From the NCBI GenBank assembly GCA_016287755.1, contig JAEEWT010000015.1:1-64000 (forward strand): a stretch of DNA of 64,000 nucleotides, written 5' to 3'. This DNA comes from Prevotella sp. (lineage in GTDB: Bacteria > Bacteroidota > Bacteroidia > Bacteroidales > Bacteroidaceae). This document shows, piece after piece, positions 29,432-41,204 of the stretch. Position numbers and translations under genes: made by a program. Within the stretch, counting starts at the first letter, position 1; each line of letters starts with the position of its first letter. The notes under the pieces were generated by a model. The model saw nothing but the letters and a program-made list of their open reading frames with translations, had not been told where the DNA came from and made no database searches.

Positions 29432-30379
29432 ATGTTTCGGAGAATTCTATATGCGGCAGCACTGATGCTTCTCATCGTTAGCTGTACCCATCATGAGATA
29501 CCACAAGGTTCCATTCCCCTTGCCAACAGTCATTATGGTAGGGCGATGCAACTCTGTGAGGGGAACCACTATGCCGAGGCAGAACTCATTCTGAAGGAAG
29601 GAGAACTGGTTGCTGAGGCCAGCGATAATATTCTCGAACTACAGAAATGTCAGGATACGCGTTTTCTGGTGGCACAAATTCTGAGCGCTACCACCCAGAA
29701 ACGAAACTACGAACTGATTCACGACCATGAGAAGGCCACAAATATGGCGCAGTTCGTCACATTAGCAAAAGAACTACTCCACCATACTTATGAACAGGAG
29801 AAGATTACCGAATTGCAGCATCAATACGAAAAGCAGGCCAAAGACCGCCGCCATTACCAAATACTCGCATATCTCTTCGGACTCCTCTTTCTGGCAATCC
29901 TCATGGTGCTCGCCATCCTCTATTTCAACAGGCGGCGCATTGAACAATACAATAGCATTCTCGACCTCAATGCCCAAACCATCGAACGGGCACAGCGGCG
30001 TATTGAAGTATTGTCACAGGAAAGCGAAGCCCACGATAAGGAAATCAACCGCCTAAACGAAAAAATCACTTCCGCACGCCGTTCCACCAACGAACGCTTA
30101 GGTCGTGGCAAGGAAGTATTCGACCATATTGTTGCAGGAGGAAAACTACCACCGTCGGCAGATGATGAGAACAGTCTCATCGATTATTATTCTGTAAGCC
30201 ACTATGCCACCTTCCACGAATGGACTACTGGCTATGATCATCTCACCGCTCGCCTCTACACCTATTTAATCTTACAGGACATGGGTAAACAAGATGATGA
30301 CATCGCTCAAATTCTCTGCATCAGTCCCTCTGCCGTGCGCTCCATCAAATCAAGAGTAAAAGCAAGAAGGAAGCCTTAA
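29432..30379 (+). CDS. Membrane-tethered regulator: lipobox, helical/TPR-like region, TM, coiled coil, C-terminal LuxR-like HTH
   Basis: LIVSCTHH lipobox; ILAYLFGLLFLAILMVLAILYF TM; ARLYTYLILQDMGKQDDDIAQILCISPSAVRSIKSRVKARRK HTH. Confidence 0.65.
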   Translation: MFRRILYAAALMLLIVSCTHHEIPQGSIPLANSHYGRAMQLCEGNHYAEAELILKEGELVAEASDNILELQKCQDTRFLVAQILSATTQKRNYELIHDHEKATNMAQFVTLAKELLHHTYEQEKITELQHQYEKQAKDRRHYQILAYLFGLLFLAILMVLAILYFNRRRIEQYNSILDLNAQTIERAQRRIEVLSQESEAHDKEINRLNEKITSARRSTNERLGRGKEVFDHIVAGGKLPPSADDENSLIDYYSVSHYATFHEWTTGYDHLTARLYTYLILQDMGKQDDDIAQILCISPSAVRSIKSRVKARRKP

Positions 30380-30514
30380 AAGATAGGAAAACAACCAAAT
30401 CCTGTTGCAATTATATGCTCAGAATGCGCCTAAATTAATAATTAAATCTCTGGTTTTCAATTGTTTGTAAGAAAACCGTCTTTGCAACACACGCTGAAAA
30501 TAGTCCCCCGAAAA

Positions 30515-30546
30515 TTTGCAACCTTACTGATTGGATCCTAATTTTG
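30515..30546 (+). promoter_or_regulatory. Promoter of the TonB-like gene
   Basis: TTTG - 20 nt - TAATTTTG. Confidence 0.7.
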
Positions 30547-30594
30547 CCAGTGAGAAGTTCACTTTATTACGAATCATTTAAAACGATAACAACT

Positions 30595-31422
30595 ATGGCA
30601 AAGTTAGATTTAGTATCACTGGAATGGACCGACCTCGTGTTCGAAGGGCGCAACCAGAATTACGGGGCCTACCAGCTTCGCACGGAAACTTCCAAGCGAA
30701 ACCTCTGGTCCATCATCTTTGTAGTCCTTTTGGCAATACTCCTCTATCTTGGTCTTACCTTAGAGAACATGGTAGAGGCGCACCGCACTGTTGAAAATAC
30801 CCAGATCGTGGAGGTTACTAGCCTTCGTGACAAGAAAGACGTAAAGGTTGAACGGAAAGAGGAGATCAAGATAGAACCTGAGCGAATCGTTGAGAAGGTG
30901 AAGTCATCCATCAAATTCACCGCCCCAGTCATCAAGGAAGACGATCTGGTGAATGAAGAGGAAGAAATTAAACTCGATGAAATCGAGAACAGTAACAAGG
31001 CCATTGGTGCTTTGAACGTTGAAGGCACTGACGAGGTGGGCAGCGAAGTGCTCAAGATCAAGGATGAGATTGCACAACCCGAGCCTCCGAAGAACACGGA
31101 AGAAAACACGATCTTCGAGGTGGTGGAACAGCAGCCTTCGTTCCCAGGTGGTGATGCTGCCTTGATGTCATGGCTCAAACAGAACCTCAAATATCCATTA
31201 ATGGCTGCAGAGATGTCCATTCAGGGTCGTGTAATCGCACAGTTCGTGGTTGAGAAGGACGGTTCCATCACCGACGTAAAAGTTGCCAAGAGTGTGGATC
31301 CCTCCCTCGACAAGGAGGCTGTCCGCGTCATCAAGAGCATGCCCCATTGGATTGCAGGTCGCCAGAATGGTTCACCTGTTCGTGTCAGGTACACTCTTCC
31401 TGTCACTTTCAAACTGCAGTAA
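30595..31422 (+). CDS. Energy transducer TonB-family protein
   Basis: DLVFEGRNQNYGAYQLR, N-terminal TM, C-terminal FPGGDAALMSWLKQNLKYPLMAAEMSIQGRVIAQFVVEKDGSITDVKVAKSVDPSLDKEAVRVIKSMP. Confidence 0.93.
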   Translation: MAKLDLVSLEWTDLVFEGRNQNYGAYQLRTETSKRNLWSIIFVVLLAILLYLGLTLENMVEAHRTVENTQIVEVTSLRDKKDVKVERKEEIKIEPERIVEKVKSSIKFTAPVIKEDDLVNEEEEIKLDEIENSNKAIGALNVEGTDEVGSEVLKIKDEIAQPEPPKNTEENTIFEVVEQQPSFPGGDAALMSWLKQNLKYPLMAAEMSIQGRVIAQFVVEKDGSITDVKVAKSVDPSLDKEAVRVIKSMPHWIAGRQNGSPVRVRYTLPVTFKLQ

Positions 31423-31465
31423 ACAGCGGAAATGAAATTGGCTGAATAGGCAGTGGAGAGGCACA

Positions 31466-31503
31466 AAAAAACTCCTGAGACTTTCGATCTCAGGAGTTTT
31501 TGT
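31466..31503. terminator. Bidirectional terminator between the TonB-like gene and eno
   Basis: AAAAACTCCTGAGA-ctttcga-TCTCAGGAGTTTTT. Confidence 0.88.
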
Positions 31504-31523
31504 TTGTTCGTTTGTCAGTCTGA

Positions 31524-32966
<1,443 letters not shown>

Positions 32967-33046
32967 TTAATGATTTTTAATACACAAACCGACAGATTGC
33001 ATGCGCTCCTTTTCCGAATGCTCAATGCAGTTGACAAAATCAGGTA

Positions 33047-34186
33047 TCAGAATGGGGCGAAAGCGTCATCCTGTACGTTCTTGATGGCCATGCACTCCAT
33101 CTCCACGAGCCAGCCTGGACGACAAACGGGTCCGTTCACGAATACCTTCGGTTTATCGGGGAACCGCTCATCGTAGAGAGCCTTTACCGTGCGGTAGTCG
33201 GCCATATCGCGCAGATAGACAATCATCTGCATCACCTCATCATAGGATGAACCTGCTTCCTTCAGCAGCGCCTCCACATTTTCCCACATGTGCTTCGTCT
33301 GTGCAGCCACATCACCTTGGTGAACAATCTCGCCTTTGTTGTTGATGCTTGCCGTACCCGAGATGAACACATGGCGGCGGTCGCCGTAGTTGATATATGT
33401 GCCCCGCTCAAAGCTCACCCCGTAGTCGCTGGTGCGGTTCAGATGATCGGCAGCATACAGGTAGTGTACCTGCTCCTTGCAGATGCCGTCAACCGCATAG
33501 TTATCCATCTGCGAAAGCACATGGGCGTCAGCCTGTCGGCCTCCGATACCCGTACTGGCAATGAAATGGGTCTCGTCGGTAAGGTTCTGCGTGAAGAACA
33601 CCGTGTTGCGGGCCTTCACCACACCAGGATAGTTGTTATCCACATCGTTCACGAAGAACCACGTGCGGATACAGTTGTCAGCCAGACTGCATCCCTCCTG
33701 CATCAACTGCATGATGTATTCGTTGAGCAGCAGACGGGTCTGATACTCCGAGTTTTTAGCCAGGTTATGAGCGCTGGCATTCCACAGATGACGGTAGTTG
33801 CCATGGGTCACCTCATGCAGTCCGCAGTGCAAGGCACGAGTCTCCACATTAGTCTGCAGATACGCCCATACCGCAATCTTCGTTCCATCCAGTGGAGCCT
33901 GCTCGATAATCGACAAGGCATAGTCGGCATAGTCGCACTCCATGGCGAGAATGGCGTCAGCCTGGTTGTATGCATCACTCAGGAAATAGCGTTTGAAAAC
34001 GGTCTTGGCCCCAGGAAGTTCCTCACGCAGCAGCTTGGTATAAGCTTGATCGATGGCTGCCAGTTGTTCGCGATAGGGTAGAGTCCCATCGCTCACATGG
34101 AGCATCACGTGGTATTCCGTAACCTCTGTTCCGTTGTCAAAACAGCTGATTTCAGCATACGCCTGATCAAAGATTTTCTTATTCAT
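33047..34186 (-). CDS. Two-domain Rid/YjgF-fold protein, possibly chorismatase (FkbO/Hyg5)-like
   Basis: YFLSDAYNQADAILAME; TWFFVNDVDNNYPGVVKARNTVFF...HFIASTGIGGR; C-terminal VFISGTASINNKGEIVHQGDVAAQTKHMWENVEALLKEAGSSYDEV; start moved to ATG at 34186. Confidence 0.65.
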   Translation of the reverse strand: MNKKIFDQAYAEISCFDNGTEVTEYHVMLHVSDGTLPYREQLAAIDQAYTKLLREELPGAKTVFKRYFLSDAYNQADAILAMECDYADYALSIIEQAPLDGTKIAVWAYLQTNVETRALHCGLHEVTHGNYRHLWNASAHNLAKNSEYQTRLLLNEYIMQLMQEGCSLADNCIRTWFFVNDVDNNYPGVVKARNTVFFTQNLTDETHFIASTGIGGRQADAHVLSQMDNYAVDGICKEQVHYLYAADHLNRTSDYGVSFERGTYINYGDRRHVFISGTASINNKGEIVHQGDVAAQTKHMWENVEALLKEAGSSYDEVMQMIVYLRDMADYRTVKALYDERFPDKPKVFVNGPVCRPGWLVEMECMAIKNVQDDAFAPF

Positions 34187-34232
34187 GGGTGCAAAAGTAC
34201 TAATAAGTGCGCAAAAAACAAAGAAAAAAAAT

Positions 34233-34263
34233 GTTTTTTCGCTCACTTATTAGTACCTTTGCA
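34233..34263 (+). promoter_or_regulatory. Promoter of the CE6-CE1 esterase gene
   Basis: GTTTTTTCGCTCACTTATTAGTACCTTTGCA. Confidence 0.75.
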
Positions 34264-34279
34264 GAAACATTCATACTAA

Positions 34280-36253
<1,974 letters not shown>

Positions 36254-36263
36254 TCATACAGTG

Positions 36264-36303
36264 GTACGGGGGTACAATGGTGTACTCCCGTACTTTCTCT
36301 TTT
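36264..36303 (+). terminator. Intrinsic terminator downstream of the CE6-CE1 gene
   Basis: GTACGGGGGTAC-aatggt-GTACTCCCGTAC then TTTCTCTTTTT. Confidence 0.85.
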
Positions 36304-36325
36304 TACCTTCAATAAATACTAATCT

Positions 36326-37861
36326 ATGACAAAGTATTACTGGCTTGTAGCTCTATTAATGCTAACCCTGTCATCGTGTTCCCAAGGCGGGAAACGATAT
36401 ACGATAGGAGTGTCGCAATGCTCTGAGGATATCTGGCGCGAGAAACAGAACGCAGAGTTGCGGATGGGGGCTTATTTCCACGACAATGTGGAACTGAAGT
36501 TCGCCGCAGCCTATGATAGTGATGAGCGTCAGGTGCAGCAGATCGATAGTCTGATGAACGAGGGTATAGACCTCCTGATTGTGGCTCCCAACCAGGTGAA
36601 CACCATCTCACCGGCCATCGACAGGGCCTACGACAAAGGTATTCCCGTGATTGTGTTCGAGCGCAAGACAGGTTCGCAGAAATATACCGCCTTTATCAGT
36701 GCCGACAACTACGAGATGGGACATGTGATGGGCGAGTATATTGTTTCGCGTCTTCACGGTAAGGGAAATGTCCTCGAGATCAAAGGTCTTGCAGGCTCTT
36801 CACCTGCCATAGAGCGCCACAACGGTTTCATGGACGCCATCAAGGACGAGCCTGGCATCAAGGTGGTGGGTTCGTTGCAAGGTGACTGGACCGAGGAAAC
36901 GGCTTGCCAGATTTCCAAACAGTGGCTGGCAGCCAACGAGGGAGTACCTGTCGACTTGGTGTTCGGCGCTAACGACCGCACGGCCATGGGTGCCCGCGAA
37001 GCATTAGGGGAGAAGCCCCTCTACTGCGGAATCGATGGTTTGCCGGGCAAGGACGGCGGTATCCAGCTTGTACGCGACTCATTGCTCGATGCTTCGTTTA
37101 TCTATCCCACCCACGGCGACCAGCTCATGGATTTGGCTATACGTATTCTGGAAGGACAGCCCTATGAGAAAGAGACCATGCTGATGTCGGCTCTTGTGAC
37201 GCACGACAATGCCAAGGTCTTACTCATGCAGGGTGAGGAGATGATGCGACAGGCAAATCAGCTGGACCAGTTGCACGCAATGGCCGATGGTTATCTGGAA
37301 GAGCTTGGCGCGCAGCGCTTGGTAAACTGGCTGGCTTTGGGCTTTATCTTCCTCCTGGTAGGATTGTTCGTGCTCTTCTACCTCTATCATCTCCGTAAGA
37401 TTGCTCTGCAGAGAGCGCGCGTGATGCATACATTGTGGAATATGCGACCAGACAGCATTTCTGTTGGTCGTGGACACAAAGAGGAGTTAGCAACCGATGC
37501 TATGTCTACAGATACAGAGGAGCAGGAAGAAGATGAGCCGACCAATGTCTCTCTTTTCATCACCCGGTTCAAGGAAGTGGTGGAAGCACGCTTGGAGGAC
37601 AGTGATGTAGGTGTGGAGGAGCTGGCAGCCGACATGAGTCTTAGTCGGGTACAGCTTTACCGCAAGGTGAAGGCAGTAACAGGTTCTTCGCCTGTTGAAC
37701 TGTTGCGTACCGCCCGATTGAACCGTGCTTACCAGCTACTGCTCACCTCCGATATGAGCGTCAGCGAGGTGGCCTATGCTGTAGGCTTCACCGCCCCCAG
37801 CTACTTTACCAAATGTTTCAAGGAAGAATACGGTATGGTGCCGGGAGATATTAGGAAGTGA
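36326..37861 (+). CDS. Hybrid regulator: periplasmic sugar-binding (LacI/RbsB-like) domain, TM, AraC-type HTH; no histidine kinase or receiver
   Basis: LSSCSQGG lipobox-like; YTIGVSQCSEDIWREKQNAELR, GIDLLIVAPNQVNTISPAIDRAYDKGIPVIVFERK; TM NWLALGFIFLLVGLFVLFYLYHL; AraC VEELAADMSLSRVQLYRKVKAVTGSSPVELLRTARLNRAYQLL...VGFTAPSYFTKCFKEEYGMVPGDIRK. Confidence 0.9.
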   Translation: MTKYYWLVALLMLTLSSCSQGGKRYTIGVSQCSEDIWREKQNAELRMGAYFHDNVELKFAAAYDSDERQVQQIDSLMNEGIDLLIVAPNQVNTISPAIDRAYDKGIPVIVFERKTGSQKYTAFISADNYEMGHVMGEYIVSRLHGKGNVLEIKGLAGSSPAIERHNGFMDAIKDEPGIKVVGSLQGDWTEETACQISKQWLAANEGVPVDLVFGANDRTAMGAREALGEKPLYCGIDGLPGKDGGIQLVRDSLLDASFIYPTHGDQLMDLAIRILEGQPYEKETMLMSALVTHDNAKVLLMQGEEMMRQANQLDQLHAMADGYLEELGAQRLVNWLALGFIFLLVGLFVLFYLYHLRKIALQRARVMHTLWNMRPDSISVGRGHKEELATDAMSTDTEEQEEDEPTNVSLFITRFKEVVEARLEDSDVGVEELAADMSLSRVQLYRKVKAVTGSSPVELLRTARLNRAYQLLLTSDMSVSEVAYAVGFTAPSYFTKCFKEEYGMVPGDIRK

Positions 37862-38025
37862 CAAGTTACAAATAGTAAATATCGTTCATTCTATGGCAAA
37901 AATGTTACATGCAACAAAATTTGCACGGGATGAACGATATTTTTATGCCCTCACGCGTGTTTGTTGATACTTTTGCAACATATTTCAACAATTAGCAAAG
38001 TATTAACTAAAAACGAAAAAAGCAA

Positions 38026-41000
38026 ATGGAAAGACTAAAGAGATTCCTCATGAGCATGACGCTCATCTTTGCGAGTACTATAATGTACGCGCAAGAGATT
38101 ACGGGAACGGTGGTCGATGCAACTGGTGAGGCTGTGATCGGCGCCACAGTGATGGAGAAGGGAACCTCGAACGGTACGATTACCGATTTTGACGGAAACT
38201 TCAAATTAAAGGTGAGCGAGGGTGCAACACTTGTATTCTCCTACATCGGATTCAGAACTGAGGAGTTACCAGCACAGCAGGGCATGAATGTAACGATGCA
38301 AGACAATGCAAAGGAACTGGCCGAGGTGGTGGTGGTAGGTTACCAGACCCAGCGTAAGGCCGACTTGACAGGTTCTGTATCGGTAGTTGAGACAAAAGAC
38401 CTGAAGAGTTCATCCGACACCGACCCGATGCGAGCCTTACAAGGTAAGGTGCCGGGCATGACCATTACAAGCAATGGTTCACCAGTAGGCGCCGGTACGG
38501 TACGCATTCGTGGTATCGGTTCATTCAACTCTTCGCAGGATCCTCTCTTCGTGATCGACGGAGTGCCCACAACAACCAACCTGAACACCCTCAACATGAA
38601 CGATATTGAGTCTATGCAGGTGTTGAAGGATGCTGCTTCAGCTTCTATCTACGGTAGCCGCGCTGCCAACGGTGTGATCATTATCACCACCCGTAGCGGA
38701 AAGAAGGGCGATAAGGTAAAGGTTGACTTCTCAGCCAGTCTGACTGCCCAGTTCTACAACTCTCAGTCCATGATGAAACTGGCCAACACAAAGGAATATG
38801 CCACCTCAATGGCTCAGGCAGCCATGAACGACGGACTGGATCCTGAGTTGTATGCCAACAACTACGGTCTTACCCTAAATGCAGCTGCAGGTACTCCTAT
38901 CAGTGCTTATGATCCCGCTTCAGGACAGATGCGCCAGTTCACCGTGAACGGTCTTTACGACGGCTACATCAATGCTAAGCGCACCATGCGTTTCAGCGAT
39001 ACCGACTGGCTGGAACAGATCTCTCGCACAGGTTTCGCACAGCACTACGACGTATCTATCTCTAATGCTACTGAAAAATCATCAGCTCTCTTCTCTTTCG
39101 GATACAAAAAGAACAACGGTATCCTGAAGTACACCGACTTTGAGAGCTTCTCCGGTCGTATCAACACCAGCTACAAGGTGAACAAGATGATCACCATTGG
39201 CGAGAATGCTACGATTACCTATTCTAACCAAGTTGACTGTCAGCCCTTGGAGAACGCACTGAAGATGTCGCCCACGGTACCTGTCTATGAAGAGGACGGC
39301 GTTACCTTCTCGGGTCCGGTAGGTGGTATGAGCGACCGTCAGAACCCGCTTCGCGAGCTTTATCACAACCGCGACAACCGTTTGAAGATGTGGCGTATCT
39401 TTGGTAATGGCTACATCAATATCCAGCCCATCAAGGGTCTGACACTGCGTTCCAACTTCGGTCTTGACTACTGGTCGGAGTATATTCACAGCGTGACCTA
39501 CACATGGCATTCCGACGTGGTGAACAACTCAACACCGTCGACTAACCTCGGTGCCAAGAACTCAGTGAAGTGGACCTGGTCTAACACAGCTAACTATAAC
39601 TTCGTGCTTGGCGTGGATCATTCGTTCATCCTGCTGGGTGGTATGGAGCTCCACAGAGACATCGAGGACAGGGCAAATGCTTACGCACAGATGTTCGCCC
39701 TTGAGAACTACGACTATATGTATCCCGATGCTGCCACAGGTACACAGCGTGCAGGTGGTATCCAGGAGGGCTACAACCTCGTTTCTTTCTTCGGAAAGGT
39801 TGACTATAACTGGAAGGACTTGCTGCTGGCTTCATTCACTATCCGTCATGATGGATCAAGTCGTTTCGGTGCCAACAACCGCTATGGTACCTTCCCCGCT
39901 GCAACATTAGGTTACCGTATCTCACAGCACCTCGGACAAGACTGGATTGATGATATCAAGGTACGTGCTTCTTGGGGACAGACTGGTAACCAGGCTATTT
40001 CCAACTATGCTCGCTACGGACTCTATGCTGCCACCTATGGTGGTGGACGTAATGAGTCAACAGCCTACGACCTCGCACTGGCTGGCAGTGGTATCTTCCC
40101 CTCTGGCTTCCGTGCTACACAGGCTCAGAACAACGACCTGAAATGGGAGACCACCGAGCAGTGGAATGCGGGTCTTGACTTCACCCTCTTCAACAGCTCC
40201 GTATATGGTACGTTCGATACCTATATTAAGAAGGTAAAGGACATGCTCATCAATCCTGCCTATCTGGGTTCGATGGGTGAAGGTGGTGCCAGCTGGCTCA
40301 ACGGTCCTTCACTCCAGAACTGGGGTATGGAGCTTGCCCTTGGCTATCGTCACACCACAGCCTACGGTCTGAAGTACAACATCAACGGTAACCTCGACTT
40401 CTACCGCTCTAAGGTTACATACCTGCCCGAGACGACAACCGGTTCGTATGTACATACCGCCAAGGAGAACCTCGTAGAGTCTGGGCATCCTTACGGCTCT
40501 ATTGTAGGTTACGTGGTTGACGGTCTCTTCCAGAACCGTGAGGAAGTGCTGGCCAGCGGTCAGGAGAATGCCCGCGTGGGCGGTCTGAAGTATGCCGACC
40601 TCGATGGTAATGGTATCATCAACGAGCAGGATCAGACTTGGATCTTCAACCCGGTGCCCAACTTCTCTTGGGGTTTGAACGTGGAGCTGAGCTACAAGAA
40701 CTTCGACTTCAACATGTTCTGGCAGGGTGTTGCCGGTCAGGATGTGTATAACGACCAGAAGTTCCAGACCGACTTCTACAGCATCACCGATGCAGGATCT
40801 AACAAGGGTAACCGTATGCTGGGTGCTTGGACAACAGCCAACACCAGCAGTAGCATCCCTGCACTGACAACCAACAATACCGGAAACGAAAACCGTGCTT
40901 CTACCTACTTCGTGGAGAATGGTTCCTATGCTAAGCTCCGTCAGGTGCAGATCGGCTATAACCTGTCGAACAGCCTTATCGAGAAGCTGAAGATGACAAG

Positions 41001-41136
41001 TGCACGCATCTATCTCTCTGGTCATAACCTGCTCACCCTGAAGAGTAGCAGTCTGACCTGCTCTGATCCTGAGAATCCTCGCTGGATGTATCCTAACAGC
41101 ACCAGCATCACCTTCGGAATCCAGGCAAGCTTCTAA
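38026..41136 (+). CDS. susC: SusC/RagA-family TonB-linked outer membrane protein
   Basis: ITGTVVDATGEAVIGATVMEKGT...SYIGF, VVVGYQTQRKADLTGSV, plug GTVRIRGIGSFNSSQDPLFVIDGVP, KDAASASIYGSRAANGVIIITT. Confidence 0.97.
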   Translation: MERLKRFLMSMTLIFASTIMYAQEITGTVVDATGEAVIGATVMEKGTSNGTITDFDGNFKLKVSEGATLVFSYIGFRTEELPAQQGMNVTMQDNAKELAEVVVVGYQTQRKADLTGSVSVVETKDLKSSSDTDPMRALQGKVPGMTITSNGSPVGAGTVRIRGIGSFNSSQDPLFVIDGVPTTTNLNTLNMNDIESMQVLKDAASASIYGSRAANGVIIITTRSGKKGDKVKVDFSASLTAQFYNSQSMMKLANTKEYATSMAQAAMNDGLDPELYANNYGLTLNAAAGTPISAYDPASGQMRQFTVNGLYDGYINAKRTMRFSDTDWLEQISRTGFAQHYDVSISNATEKSSALFSFGYKKNNGILKYTDFESFSGRINTSYKVNKMITIGENATITYSNQVDCQPLENALKMSPTVPVYEEDGVTFSGPVGGMSDRQNPLRELYHNRDNRLKMWRIFGNGYINIQPIKGLTLRSNFGLDYWSEYIHSVTYTWHSDVVNNSTPSTNLGAKNSVKWTWSNTANYNFVLGVDHSFILLGGMELHRDIEDRANAYAQMFALENYDYMYPDAATGTQRAGGIQEGYNLVSFFGKVDYNWKDLLLASFTIRHDGSSRFGANNRYGTFPAATLGYRISQHLGQDWIDDIKVRASWGQTGNQAISNYARYGLYAATYGGGRNESTAYDLALAGSGIFPSGFRATQAQNNDLKWETTEQWNAGLDFTLFNSSVYGTFDTYIKKVKDMLINPAYLGSMGEGGASWLNGPSLQNWGMELALGYRHTTAYGLKYNINGNLDFYRSKVTYLPETTTGSYVHTAKENLVESGHPYGSIVGYVVDGLFQNREEVLASGQENARVGGLKYADLDGNGIINEQDQTWIFNPVPNFSWGLNVELSYKNFDFNMFWQGVAGQDVYNDQKFQTDFYSITDAGSNKGNRMLGAWTTANTSSSIPALTTNNTGNENRASTYFVENGSYAKLRQVQIGYNLSNSLIEKLKMTSARIYLSGHNLLTLKSSSLTCSDPENPRWMYPNSTSITFGIQASF

Positions 41137-41204
41137 GAATTGAAGAATTTAAGGATTAAAGGATTAAAGAAGTTAAGAATAAAAGTTTTAATAGCATTAT
41201 CATT

